Assembly: GCA_015075305.1 (NCBI GenBank)
Contig: JABTUS010000003.1
Coordinates: 310,001 to 374,000 of the forward strand
From: Opitutaceae bacterium
GTDB lineage: Bacteria > Verrucomicrobiota > Verrucomicrobiia > Opitutales > Opitutaceae
Reading direction: 5' to 3'
Length of the DNA stretch: 64,000 nucleotides
Part shown: one piece after another, positions 9,199-18,778 of the stretch
How positions within the stretch are numbered: the first letter of the stretch is position 1
Layout of the letters: each line of letters opens with the position of its first letter
Position numbers and translations under genes: made by a program
The notes under the pieces: generated by a model
Databases searched by the model: none
Told to the model about the DNA's origin: nothing
Seen by the model: the letters and a program-made list of their open reading frames with translations, nothing else

Positions 9199-10977
9199 AT
9201 GCCTCCACGACCCGTTTGTTTCGCCTGGGTATCGGTGTTCATCCTTGGCCTGCCGGCCGCGGATGGCAGCGACGCGGTTCGTCAGCCCAGATCCGACATT
9301 GGTTTTTGGATCGGCACCGACGCGAACCAGGTGTTGAGCCGCCAGGCGCTTGAGTTCATTGCGCCCCACGCCACTGTGTTCATTCTGCGCGGCCAAGAAT
9401 TTGGTCCGACACCCGCCGACGACTATGCTTCCATCATGCGCCGCATGAAGGAAGTGAAGCCTGATGTGTCCAGACTGGTGTACGCGTCCGCGAATGCGCT
9501 TCTGACGACGACGCATCGAATCGAGGGCAGCGTGCTGCACGGATACGAAAATCTTGGACCTCTCCTGCTGCACACATCGCAAGGCGCCATCTTTCGCCGT
9601 GGGGCCACGCTCTACGGTGATCCGACCCAATCCGGCTACCGGGAATGGATTTCGGAGCGTTTGCTCGAGGCGGTTGATCGCTTTGGTGTCGACGGTGTCG
9701 CACTCGATCTTGCGCATCGGGCGCCGCATTTCCTTGGAGAGAGGTATCGGCAGGATTTTCCCGCAGCCTATGCCGACTATGGCAGGGGGATGGATCTCAC
9801 CTTCACCGAAATCAAAAGGGTGCTGAATCGCCGGCGTTTGGTCTACAACGGGCTATGGACGTCAGTTAGGAACCTCGCCGTCGCTGACCAGCGCAAACTG
9901 CTCGCCTTTGCCGATTGCGCGGCGGTGGAATATTTTGGGCTGGACCCTCTCCGGCAGAAGGAAACCGGATCGACGTTTGCCAATGACATCCTCCCCTACC
10001 TGGAGATCATACGCGACACGCCTGAGAAACAATTCCTTCTTTTCGCGCGTGGACCCTGGGCCTATTCGGACTATGCGCAGGACTACCGGTGGCAGCGTTA
10101 CCTCTATGCGTGCCACCTGCTGGTGGCGGGACCCAATGTATCGTTCAAGTACCTCTCGTCTTTCCAGACCCCGAGCCATTCCGGGCGGACCGGAGGACTG
10201 GCAGTGTTTGCGGACAGTGACTTGGACATGGGGTCGCCGGGTGCCCCCTTTGAACGGGCCGGTGCTTTGTACCTGCGGAGGTTCTCCCGAGGGCTGGTGC
10301 TTGTGGCTCCCCACGATGGTCCGGGAGGCGCCTTTGCATTGCCAAGGCTCATGTACGATCCGGAGGGAAAGAGTCATGCGGGAAGCCTGACGGTTCATTC
10401 GGGAGAGGGCATGCTGCTCTTGTTTGAGCCGGCGCCCCCACCGGCGCCTGTGCGGCAGGACTTCGAGCATGCATCGGATGGCATCCAGGAACTCAAATGG
10501 GCGGAGATCCGACGCGACCCGGATGGAAATCGGTTTCTCGCGCTCGAACCCACTCCGCCCAAACGCACGTATGAACATGATTTGATTCTGGATTGGGTGC
10601 GGACTCCGAATCCAGCTTCGCGTTTGCGCCTTCGTGTGCGGACAACGGATGAACACGCGCACCTGCTTCTGGCAGCGGAAATCGACGATCCGAGGAAAGC
10701 GCATGTGACAGCGTCGATCGAATTTGGCGGATCTGCGAAACAGGCGGCTGGTCCGCAGATGAAGCCCTCGCTTTTCTTTCGAATCGAACTCCCCGGAGGA
10801 GAGAACGAGGGCGCGACGTCGCCTTTGCTCCTTGCGCCGGGGGAGCTGCGGCCGGATGGGAAATGGCATGATGTGACGATTGAGTTTCCACGGAATCCGC
10901 AGGACTATTTGTTTCGTCGCTGGGATTTCCTGCGACCCATTGGGCGCATCGACATTGATGACATTCGAATTGAATGA
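9199..10977 (+). CDS. Exported TIM-barrel protein, glycoside-hydrolase-like (possibly GHL15)
   Basis: About 592 residues from the ATG at 9199, which gives a good signal peptide (MPPRPVCFAWVSVFILGL); an in-frame ATG at 9151 would add 16 charged and hydrophobic residues. The N-terminal 400 residues look like a glycosidase-type barrel: 'FWIGTDANQ', then 'FGVDGVALDLAHR', where an acidic residue at the end of a barrel strand could be catalytic, then 'YNGLW'. The C-terminal 180 residues look like a beta-sandwich (carbohydrate-binding-like). The resemblance to hypothetical glycosyl hydrolase family 15 (GHL15) is by eye only. It is the only recognisable glycosidase-like protein between the two receptors, so it may cleave the sulfated glycan the locus serves. 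Confidence 0.5.
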   Translation: MPPRPVCFAWVSVFILGLPAADGSDAVRQPRSDIGFWIGTDANQVLSRQALEFIAPHATVFILRGQEFGPTPADDYASIMRRMKEVKPDVSRLVYASANALLTTTHRIEGSVLHGYENLGPLLLHTSQGAIFRRGATLYGDPTQSGYREWISERLLEAVDRFGVDGVALDLAHRAPHFLGERYRQDFPAAYADYGRGMDLTFTEIKRVLNRRRLVYNGLWTSVRNLAVADQRKLLAFADCAAVEYFGLDPLRQKETGSTFANDILPYLEIIRDTPEKQFLLFARGPWAYSDYAQDYRWQRYLYACHLLVAGPNVSFKYLSSFQTPSHSGRTGGLAVFADSDLDMGSPGAPFERAGALYLRRFSRGLVLVAPHDGPGGAFALPRLMYDPEGKSHAGSLTVHSGEGMLLLFEPAPPPAPVRQDFEHASDGIQELKWAEIRRDPDGNRFLALEPTPPKRTYEHDLILDWVRTPNPASRLRLRVRTTDEHAHLLLAAEIDDPRKAHVTASIEFGGSAKQAAGPQMKPSLFFRIELPGGENEGATSPLLLAPGELRPDGKWHDVTIEFPRNPQDYLFRRWDFLRPIGRIDIDDIRIE

Positions 10978-10982
10978 TGGTC

Positions 10983-11024
10983 CGGCTCAGGATCGCCTTG
11001 AACTCAGAAGAGCCGATCGTTTTT
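10983..11024 (+). terminator. Possible weak terminator
   Basis: CGGCTC (10983-10988) can pair with GAGCCG (11010-11015) around a 21-base loop, followed four bases later by a run of five T (11020-11024). It sits just after the stop at 10977. The short stem and large loop make it only suggestive. Confidence 0.25.
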
Positions 11025-11090
11025 CCGATTTAAGATCAACGAGTTGTTCATTCATCAGCGAAGATCAATGCGTCTTCCCAGCCTCTTTTC

Positions 11091-11909
11091 ATGATACCGT
11101 TCACCTGTGAAGTGGTTCAGATCCCTGCCCGTTGTCGGAATGTTCTCTTCAGATTCCGCATTGTGACCATGGGAGCATTTTCCGTGGCTGCGGCATTGGC
11201 GCAATCGGCGACTCCCGAAGGCGCGCCCAAGGCAGATGCTGCATCCAAGGGAGAGGTATGGGCTCCGGTGCCTCCCATCGTAGCCGTTTCGCCAGTGGTG
11301 CCGCCCTCGGATGCCATTGTCCTGTTTTCCGGTGACGACCTTCATGAATGGGCGTCCATCAAGAATCCCGGAATGCCAGCCCCTTGGCTGGTCAAAGACC
11401 GGACACTGGTCATTCAGCCGAAGAGTGGATCGATAGTGACCAGGCAGTCCTTCGGGGATCTTCAGCTCCATCTGGAGTTCCGGATCCCGCTGATGCCTGA
11501 CAAGGCCGGGCAGAGTCGCGGAAACAGCGGGATCTTTTTCATGAACCTTTACGAACTCCAGATATTGGATTCGTGCGACAACCCCACCTACGTGAATGGA
11601 CAGTGCGGTGCCTTCTACAAACAGAGCGCCCCGCTGGTAAATCCGACGCGTGCGCCCGGGGAGTGGCAATCCTATGATGTCATCTGGATTCGCCCTCGAT
11701 TCTCCAAGAACGGTGAACTCATTGCACCGGCTCGCGGAACCGTCCTCCTCAATGGAGTCCTGGTTCAAAACAACTTTGAACTGTGGGGGCCAACACTTAA
11801 CAGGGGTCGGCCCGCCTACAAGGCGCATGCGGCTGAATTGCCGATCGCCTTGCAGGATCACAACTGTCCGGTGGCATTCAGAAATATCTGGGTTCGGCGG
11901 CTAGAGTAG
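11091..11909 (+). CDS. Exported DUF1080 (3-keto-disaccharide hydrolase-like) protein
   Basis: A DUF1080 / 3-keto-disaccharide hydrolase domain (PF06439 type), a jelly-roll of about 200 residues. Evidence is 'VLFSGDDLHEW', 'GNSGIFFMNLYELQILDS' and a C-terminal 'FRNIWVRRLE', all hallmarks of the family. The first 40 residues are arginine-rich then hydrophobic ('RIVTMGAFSVAAALAQS') and should act as a signal peptide; the ATG at 11169 is too short a start, so I kept 11091. Members of this family hydrolyse glycosides whose sugar has been oxidised at C3 by Gfo/Idh/MocA enzymes, or bind carbohydrate. It stands between the glycosidase-like gene and a sulfatase on the same strand. Confidence 0.8.
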   Translation: MIPFTCEVVQIPARCRNVLFRFRIVTMGAFSVAAALAQSATPEGAPKADAASKGEVWAPVPPIVAVSPVVPPSDAIVLFSGDDLHEWASIKNPGMPAPWLVKDRTLVIQPKSGSIVTRQSFGDLQLHLEFRIPLMPDKAGQSRGNSGIFFMNLYELQILDSCDNPTYVNGQCGAFYKQSAPLVNPTRAPGEWQSYDVIWIRPRFSKNGELIAPARGTVLLNGVLVQNNFELWGPTLNRGRPAYKAHAAELPIALQDHNCPVAFRNIWVRRLE

Positions 11910-12096
11910 CCCGACTTTGCCAGCTGCCGGAAAAGACGCATGCAGGCTGTGTGGGATTGCCTCGAATTGGCAGACACAGACAAGAGCGTTTGCGCGAGGC
12001 TGAAGAATCGCTCCTACAGGCGTTGCTTTGCTTTGCAAAATACAATTTGGGGAGCATGATCGGGCCTCAATACTGCTTCCGAACTCCGGCATTGGA

Positions 12097-13662
12097 ATGA
12101 GAGTATTTCTTCTGTTCGTTCTGTTCATCACTTCACTTGAAGCAGCTCGAATCTCCGATGTTTCGGAGCCCAATGTCGTTGTCATTCTCTGCGATGATCT
12201 TGGCTATGGCGACGTGTCAGCCAACAATTCCGGAAGCAGGATCCAGACGCCAAACATGGATCGTATTGCATCGGAGGGGGTGCGGTTTCGCGATGCACAC
12301 GCTTCCTCCTCCGTGTGCTCACCCTCGCGTTACGCCCTGCTTACCGGGCGTTACAACTGGCGAAGCCGGTTGCAGCATGATGTGCTGGGGGGGCTTTCCC
12401 CCTATCTGATTGAGCCGGGACGGGAGACCATCGCGTCGCTCCTGAAAGCGAAAGGGTATCACACCGCCTGCGTGGGAAAATGGCATCTGGGCTTGGACTG
12501 GGTGAAAGTCCCCGGCAAGCAGGTGACGGAACTGATGATCGAGACTCCCGATCAAGTTTACAACGTGGACTACTCGAAGCCGTTTGCGAGGGGTCCGTTG
12601 ACGGCGGGATTCGACTGGTACTTTGGCATCTCCGGATCACTCGACATGGTGCCGTACACATTTCTTGAGAACGACCGGGTTACCGTATTGCCGGTCCCCA
12701 GTAATCGCACGTTTCCGCTGCATCCGGGTGTCTTCAAGCCGACCACGAGAAAGGGGCCGGTCGCGCCCGGGTTCGAGGCCGAGCATGTGCTGCCCGAGCT
12801 GACCCGCCAGGCGGTACGCTACATCGAGGATCGCTCTCGCTCAAACCAGCCGTTCTTCCTCTATCTTCCGTTTGCGTCACCCCACACACCCATCGCACCG
12901 ACGAAGGAATGGATCGGCAAGAGTGGTCTGAACCTGTATGCGGACTTTGTCCTGGAGACCGACTGGGCGGTTGGCGAGGTATTGGCCGCCCTGGACCGCA
13001 CGGGCAATGCGTCGAATACGATGGTCATTTTCACCAGCGACAACGGCTGCTCACCGCTTGCCGACATCAACACCCTTGCCGACAAGGGTCATGCCGTCAG
13101 CGGACCACTTCGTGGCGACAAGGCGGACATCTTCGATGGTGGTCATCGTATCCCATTCTTTGTGCGCTGGCCTGCGAAAGTAAGACCGGCTGTCAGCGAC
13201 CAACTCCTCTGCTTGACGGATGTTTTTGCAACCTGCGCTGAAATCGTTGGAGCGCCCGTTGCCCCGAATGCCGGTGAAGACAGCTTCAGCTTTCTATCGG
13301 TCCTGCTTGGCAAGGGGGCATCCGCGCGTGATGTGATCGTACATCATTCGATCAACGGAGTTTTTGCAATACGAGAGGGCGTGTGGAAACTTGCGCTGTG
13401 TCCGGGAAGCGGCGGGTGGTCGGCGCCGCGTGATGTTGAGGCACTCAAGAAAGGGCTTCCGGAAACGCAGCTCTACAAGATCGGCGGCGATGACATTGCC
13501 GAAGCGAATAATGTCTATCGCGAACATCCGGAGCTGGTGAGGAAAATGGAGCGCCAGTTGCAGGGGATTGTGGACAACGGACGCAGCACCCCGGGCCCTC
13601 GGCAGGCGAACGCGGTGTCTGTTGTCCTGCGAAAGCAAGCGGCTCTGACACTGAAGGAGTGA
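12097..13662 (+). CDS. Exported arylsulfatase-type sulfatase
   Basis: 521 residues from the ATG at 12097, chosen because it begins a clean signal peptide (MRVFLLFVLFITSLEAA). 'CDDLGYGDVSANN' (metal-binding D-D, typical of the arylsulfatase A branch), C-S-P-S-R at residues 74-78, 'GKWHLG' and 'SDNGCSPLADI' are all present. The family's catalytic residues appear intact. It is the third sulfatase of the left-hand locus. The 187 bases upstream of it show no gene. Confidence 0.9.
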   Translation: MRVFLLFVLFITSLEAARISDVSEPNVVVILCDDLGYGDVSANNSGSRIQTPNMDRIASEGVRFRDAHASSSVCSPSRYALLTGRYNWRSRLQHDVLGGLSPYLIEPGRETIASLLKAKGYHTACVGKWHLGLDWVKVPGKQVTELMIETPDQVYNVDYSKPFARGPLTAGFDWYFGISGSLDMVPYTFLENDRVTVLPVPSNRTFPLHPGVFKPTTRKGPVAPGFEAEHVLPELTRQAVRYIEDRSRSNQPFFLYLPFASPHTPIAPTKEWIGKSGLNLYADFVLETDWAVGEVLAALDRTGNASNTMVIFTSDNGCSPLADINTLADKGHAVSGPLRGDKADIFDGGHRIPFFVRWPAKVRPAVSDQLLCLTDVFATCAEIVGAPVAPNAGEDSFSFLSVLLGKGASARDVIVHHSINGVFAIREGVWKLALCPGSGGWSAPRDVEALKKGLPETQLYKIGGDDIAEANNVYREHPELVRKMERQLQGIVDNGRSTPGPRQANAVSVVLRKQAALTLKE

Positions 13663-13986
13663 ATTGAAGGTTCTGGGAGTCCAATACTGAACCAGACATC
13701 CAGTCAGTGCAGTGTCACGGCCACCGCGGGTACCGGATGCCGGCTCGGCAGTTGGAGTCAGCGAATCATCTTGTTCCGGCGTCCGCTCACTGCTGGAAAG
13801 ACAGGCCATCCCCAATGGCACCCTACACTCCAGCAAGTCAGCGCCGGGGCGATGGCCTTTGGAGTGTCAAAATCACTTGACTGCGAGACTTAGTCCCTGT
13901 TTTTTGGAAAGACAAAAAACGGCCATTCATTCATGACTGGCGACGCTTCTCGTGAGAGTGATTTCTTGCGAAGAAGGAATTTCCCC
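13663..13986. other. Intergenic region upstream of TonB receptor 2
   Basis: I see no gene in these 324 bases. A TTGACTGCGA string (13877-13886) could supply a -35 element; the same ten bases occur upstream of suyA at 26525. AAGGA at 13974-13978, eight bases before the ATG at 13987, is a good ribosome binding site and decides the start of the receptor. Confidence 0.4.
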
Positions 13987-16941
13987 ATGCATGCTCCAAA
14001 TACCCATACTCCATCCGACCGCTGCATCTTTCTCCACGGTGTCTATCACCTGCTGACCATTGGATGCGGGCTCCATCTGACACTCGGCATGTTGTCCGCA
14101 CAGGCGACATCTGGTTCCGTCTCAGCCGGTGACGACGCGACGGTCTACAAGCTGAGCCCGTTTGAGGTCAGTACGGATCAGGATGTCGGATACATCGCGG
14201 GCAGCAGCCTCTCCGGCAGTCGCCTGAACACCAACTTGAGGGATACCGCCGCCCAGGTGGCGGTCTTCACCCCGGAGTTCATCCGGGACCTGGGTGCCAA
14301 CAGCCTCGAGGAGGTGATGCAGTATTCGGCGAATTTCCAGACCGACACGGACGACGCGACGCCGACGATGGATGCGGCCATTTTTTCCGGAGTGGACAAG
14401 GGAACCATGGGGGCGCGTTTCCGGATCCGAAACATATCCGGATCGCGTGCCATGGATTTCTTCGAATCCAGGATCGCGGACGACAACTACAATGTCGCCC
14501 GTTTCGAGGCTGTCAGCGGTCCCAACTCGATCCTCTTCGGCTTCGGCGCGGCCGGTGGCGTCGTCAATACGACCTCCAAGCAGGCATTGACGGGGCGCAG
14601 CGAGCTCACCTATCGGCTGCAGGTCGGAACCTGGAATCGCCTGCGCAACGAACTCGATATTAATCAGGTTTTGCTCAAGGACAAGCTGGCGGTGCGGCTC
14701 ATGGGAGTCGATGAGTCGGTGGATTCCTGGCGTCGCTTTCAAAATCAAAAACAACGGCGCGGTACCGTCGCAGCGACCTACCGTCCATTTGAAAACACGA
14801 CGTTCCGTGTGATGCATGAAGACGGCGAAACGGAGCGCCAGCTCGGAGCGCCCGCGTTCAACGCCATGGATGAATATTCGCTTTGGGTATCGGCCGGGTC
14901 GGTCGTCAAGAATGGCTTCACGGCGGCCACAGATCGCCCTCTCGGCATCAACAACGTGGCCGCGACGCACCATACGTTCGTCGAGAACACGGGAACGTAT
15001 TTCGACGCGAAAAACACCCTGATCAGCACTTTCGAGAACCTGGCAATACCGGCAGCCCAGCGTGCGGGTGAGACGATGGCGCCGAAGGATTTCTTTCCCT
15101 ACAACATCAGCCAGACGGGTCCGGGTGCCGTTGGTGAACAGGATCTTCGACAGACACGGGTTTTCTGGGAGCAGCGGATCGGCAACGATCTGTCGATCGA
15201 GGCCGCGTACAATAAGATGTGGAACGATGATGCCGGCTTCATACCACTCAGCCGCACCAACGTGATGGCAGATCCCAATTTGAGCGTTCCGGTAAACGGA
15301 GGGGGCGCTGCGGCCAATCGTTATGCCGGCGCGTTTTACATGGAGCGGCCTTGGCTGAAGGACACGATCTTCTACGATACCGAGTCCTGGCGGGTTACGG
15401 CCTCCTACAATCTGGATTTGGGCAAATGGTTTGGAAATCATCGCCTAGCCGGGATGTGGCAGTCGGACAGCACGCTGGTGCAGCGCCGGATAAACGCCGA
15501 AGTCCTGGTCGATCGAAACGGGGTTCCGATCAGCAACCCGAATCCCGATGCGGCGGCGAATCTGCTCTATCGCCGAAATTACCTCAGTCTTGGCCAGTTT
15601 GACACCTACTATCCGGGTCGAGCGGACAATCCGTTCACCGCAACGATCGGCGGACGGGAGTATGTGTCGCGCTTCGTCACGCGGAATCAAAACGGTCAGA
15701 ATCGAAGCCAGCGGGATACCGACACCTGGATGCTCGCTGCGCAAAGCTATTTCTGGAACGATAGGGTGTCCGTCCTGTTTGGCTATCGGCGCGACGATCT
15801 GACCAGCACGCGGTACATTGCCCAGCGTGTGCGGGCTGGTGACGCGCGAATTGCGTCAGGTGAACGTCTCCTCAACGAATGGGATTTCAGCACCGACGTG
15901 ACGGAGCAGCAGCGGTTGAAGCCGATCACCCGCAGTCTGGGTGTTGTCTTCCATGCAACCAGCCAGATTTCCGTCTCCTACAATGAATCGAGCAACATGG
16001 GTCAGCCGGAGTTTTTGAATGTCATTTTGATCCCGGACGGCCTCACACCACCGAACACGAGAGGGAGGGGACGTGACTACGGAGTGAGATTTCAGCTTGG
16101 AAACCGCGCGTATCTACGAGTCAATCGCTACGAGACCCATTCTTCGGACCAGACCTTGCCCGGTGGCGGTGGCATTGAAGCGGGCTCAACCCGGATTCTC
16201 GATGCGATGCTGCAGCGGCAGGTGATCAGCCAAGCTGAATACGATGCACATCTCGTTACAGGGAACGCCGGATTGGCCGATTCGGAATCCGAAGGCATCG
16301 AGGTCTCGCTGACCGCGAATCCGACAGATCACTGGAGCCTGCAGTTGAACTATTCCTACACGGATCAGGCGATCGACAATTACTTCACCGCCGCGGAGGC
16401 GGGGATGCGGGTTGAGGAAGCATTCTGGCGCAGCAAGATCCAAGCTGCCAACTTGGCTCCGGCGCAGATCTCCACGAGCGCCTTTTCCGGGAGCCAGGGC
16501 TCGATCGAGGACGAAATCCAGGTGCTGTTCCGTGACATGGAGTTGAATCGGGCCGCCAATGAGCTTGGCTTTGGGAAGCGACCGCACAAGGCGAACCTGT
16601 TTTCTCGTTATACCTTCGCTTCCGGTCGCCTGAAGGGTTTTCTGGTTGGCGGCGGGCTTCGCTATCAAAGCAAGAGCTTCAATCAGCGAAATCAGTCCAC
16701 CGGAACCGATTATTGGGGTGACCCGATTTTCCAAGTCGATTTGCTGCTCGGTTATCGGACACGCATCAGGGATTTCTGGCGTGGTCGAAGCCTCGGCCTG
16801 TCCATCCAACTTAACATCAATAATGTCCTGGACGATGACAAAGCCCTGCCGGCCCGCTACAACAATTTTTATACAGCGCTTCGCAGGGTATATTTTCAGG
16901 AGCCTCGGACCATCCGTCTGACCACCACGGTTTCATTTTAG
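13987..16941 (+). CDS. TonB-dependent outer-membrane receptor (2)
   Basis: 984 residues from the ATG at 13987, which has AAGGA eight bases upstream; an in-frame ATG at 13933 lacks one. The signal region runs to about residue 45 ('HLTLGMLSAQA'). It is followed by 'YKLSPFEVS', the TonB-box-like motif, then a plug with S-G-P-N-S-I-L-F-G-F-G and a barrel ending 'TTVSF'. It presumably takes up a substrate of the sulfatase locus. It is the last plus-strand gene before a convergent minus-strand operon. Confidence 0.93.
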   Translation: MHAPNTHTPSDRCIFLHGVYHLLTIGCGLHLTLGMLSAQATSGSVSAGDDATVYKLSPFEVSTDQDVGYIAGSSLSGSRLNTNLRDTAAQVAVFTPEFIRDLGANSLEEVMQYSANFQTDTDDATPTMDAAIFSGVDKGTMGARFRIRNISGSRAMDFFESRIADDNYNVARFEAVSGPNSILFGFGAAGGVVNTTSKQALTGRSELTYRLQVGTWNRLRNELDINQVLLKDKLAVRLMGVDESVDSWRRFQNQKQRRGTVAATYRPFENTTFRVMHEDGETERQLGAPAFNAMDEYSLWVSAGSVVKNGFTAATDRPLGINNVAATHHTFVENTGTYFDAKNTLISTFENLAIPAAQRAGETMAPKDFFPYNISQTGPGAVGEQDLRQTRVFWEQRIGNDLSIEAAYNKMWNDDAGFIPLSRTNVMADPNLSVPVNGGGAAANRYAGAFYMERPWLKDTIFYDTESWRVTASYNLDLGKWFGNHRLAGMWQSDSTLVQRRINAEVLVDRNGVPISNPNPDAAANLLYRRNYLSLGQFDTYYPGRADNPFTATIGGREYVSRFVTRNQNGQNRSQRDTDTWMLAAQSYFWNDRVSVLFGYRRDDLTSTRYIAQRVRAGDARIASGERLLNEWDFSTDVTEQQRLKPITRSLGVVFHATSQISVSYNESSNMGQPEFLNVILIPDGLTPPNTRGRGRDYGVRFQLGNRAYLRVNRYETHSSDQTLPGGGGIEAGSTRILDAMLQRQVISQAEYDAHLVTGNAGLADSESEGIEVSLTANPTDHWSLQLNYSYTDQAIDNYFTAAEAGMRVEEAFWRSKIQAANLAPAQISTSAFSGSQGSIEDEIQVLFRDMELNRAANELGFGKRPHKANLFSRYTFASGRLKGFLVGGGLRYQSKSFNQRNQSTGTDYWGDPIFQVDLLLGYRTRIRDFWRGRSLGLSIQLNINNVLDDDKALPARYNNFYTALRRVYFQEPRTIRLTTTVSF

Positions 16942-17345
16942 CCGCCGATCTGCCAATCACTTTGGTCGCATGCACCGGCCTTGGTGGAGAAGCGTGATAG
17001 GTTTCCTCCCTCGGGGATTCAGACAATACTGCAGGACCGTGAATAGGGTCCGGGATATTACGCTAGCTTTTCGGTATCGCCACCAGCCGATCGGCGATAG
17101 GCTCCAAAGCAGCCGCGCCCTCGGACTCAATCCAAACCATGGGGTGGCAGCCATTGGCGTGACCGAGCGAGGATCCGCGTGCAGGAAATGCGGGGAGCAT
17201 TGCGACCCACGCTTGACGATCAGAATGTCATGGCAAGCCCGAGGCATACAATTTCCAGGATCAGCCCAGGTCATCGACGACACAGCGAACGGAATCGCCC
17301 TTTGCGTGCGTTCTTCGAGGATTGCTCGATCGTTGCGAGGGACTA
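16942..17345. other. Intergenic region between convergent transcription units
   Basis: 404 bases between the TonB receptor and the minus-strand oxidoreductase. Open frames are present on both strands (for example 16957-17358 minus), but they lack a recognisable family, a convincing start or a ribosome binding site. It could be decayed coding sequence. I saw no strong hairpin with a T run. Confidence 0.35.
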
Positions 17346-18707
17346 TTACACTCCCCATCCCGGACGGTAGGTGTAGCCGGGACCGATGAACTGATTGGCA
17401 TCATCGTTGTTGGTGAATTTCATCGCCTGGGCATCCCAGCGCAGCCGAGCCCTGGCACGGACTGCCGCGACTCCCAGAAGTGCGGTTTCCGCCAGCGGCG
17501 CCGCATAGTCGAAATCCGAGCCGCATCGCCCGCCGGTCCGGATCGCGTTCACCCATTCCTTGTGCGGATTGCCCGCCGGGATGCGTGGAATGGTCTTGGG
17601 AGGAAGCGTGGGTGCCATCGCCTGCATCCATGGCTCGGGGACGAGTCGTGCGCTGGCACTGTGCGACGCCACCCTTAGGATGCCGTTGTCTCCATAGAAC
17701 ACGCTGCCGCCGGATGTTCCGAAGCGAAAGCCGGTGGTGGGTTCGGAGGGGAACATGCCGCCGTCAAACCACTTGAGCTCGACGGCCGCGCGCTTGCCCC
17801 GGGCCGGAAACCGATAGGTGAGCGTGTTGACCTGGGGAAAGGTGAAGGCTTTCGCCTGCGTGCTCTGCGCCTCGACACTTTCCGGCGAATCGAGATCGAG
17901 TGCGTAGAATGCGGCGTCGAACTGGTGACACGCCCAATCGCCGAGCGCTCCACAGCCATAGTCGGTATGGCCGCGCCAGTAGCGGTGGCTGCGTCGCTTC
18001 AGGTAGGCACGCTCCGGTGCGACGCCAAGCCAGAGGTCGTATCGCAGGGATGGAGGAGGCGTCTCAGCTTCGGCGGCGTCGTTGAGGTAGGGCTCATGGG
18101 AATAGATTTCGCTCGGCCAGTTCGTGTAGGCGTGGACAGCCCGAACCGTGCCGAGCAGACCCGCCTGCACCCATTCACGCGCCAGCCGAATGCCATCGGC
18201 CGCACGTCCCTGGTTGCCCATCTGCGTAATGACTCCGGCTGCCTTCGCCGCCTGGTGCAGTGCGCGAACCTCGGTGACGCAGCGGCACAGCGGCTTTTCA
18301 ATGAAGACATGCTTCCTGCGTCGAATCGCCTCCATGCCGATCGGAAAGTGCATGTGATCCGGCACGACAATCAGGACCGCGTCGATCTGGTCTGCCATCT
18401 GATCGAACATCTCCCGGTAGTCGTGGAACCATTTTGCGTCGGGAAAGCGTCCAAGTATGCCCTTGGTTCGCACATCGGCCTCGACGTCATGGCGCGCTCG
18501 CTCGATGTCGACATCGCAGAAGGCGACGAACTGCTCGCTGCGCAGCGAGTCCAAGGCCGCTTTTGCGCGCCCGCTGACCCCGATCAACGCGAGTTGGAGC
18601 CGACTGTTCAGTGGGGCGCCTGGGTTGGCAGCAAACGCTCCCGGCAGCACAAGCAGTGAACCGGTGACAGCGCTGCTCCAGACAAAATCTCTACGGCTGA
18701 TAGGCAT
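17346..18707 (-). CDS. Tat-exported Gfo/Idh/MocA-family oxidoreductase
   Basis: 453 residues from the ATG at 18707. The N-terminus MPISRRDFVWSSAVTGSLLV is a twin-arginine signal (S-R-R-D-F), so the protein is exported folded, with its nicotinamide cofactor bound. The Rossmann domain follows ('LALIGVSGRAKAALDSL'), then 'IVVPDHMHFPIG', 'VFIEKPLCR' (the E-K-P motif) and 'GNQGRAADG'. This exported branch is common in Planctomycetes and Verrucomicrobia. It is the last gene of a four-gene minus-strand operon and lies 71 bases after a DUF1080 gene. The pairing suggests periplasmic oxidation of a glycoside to its 3-keto form and cleavage by the DUF1080 partner. An upstream in-frame ATG at 18782 is less likely. 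Confidence 0.88.
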   Translation of the reverse strand: MPISRRDFVWSSAVTGSLLVLPGAFAANPGAPLNSRLQLALIGVSGRAKAALDSLRSEQFVAFCDVDIERARHDVEADVRTKGILGRFPDAKWFHDYREMFDQMADQIDAVLIVVPDHMHFPIGMEAIRRRKHVFIEKPLCRCVTEVRALHQAAKAAGVITQMGNQGRAADGIRLAREWVQAGLLGTVRAVHAYTNWPSEIYSHEPYLNDAAEAETPPPSLRYDLWLGVAPERAYLKRRSHRYWRGHTDYGCGALGDWACHQFDAAFYALDLDSPESVEAQSTQAKAFTFPQVNTLTYRFPARGKRAAVELKWFDGGMFPSEPTTGFRFGTSGGSVFYGDNGILRVASHSASARLVPEPWMQAMAPTLPPKTIPRIPAGNPHKEWVNAIRTGGRCGSDFDYAAPLAETALLGVAAVRARARLRWDAQAMKFTNNDDANQFIGPGYTYRPGWGV

Positions 18708-18778
18708 GTGATGACGGGCATGTTCAAGTTTGACATTCGAAAGAGTGATCTTCGCTTCGCCATGTGCCCATGCTTTTG

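Noticed and set aside
16957..17358. A 133-codon minus-strand frame after TonB receptor 2
   Set aside because: Low-complexity composition, no start signal, overlaps the oxidoreductase 3' end and no recognisable motif.
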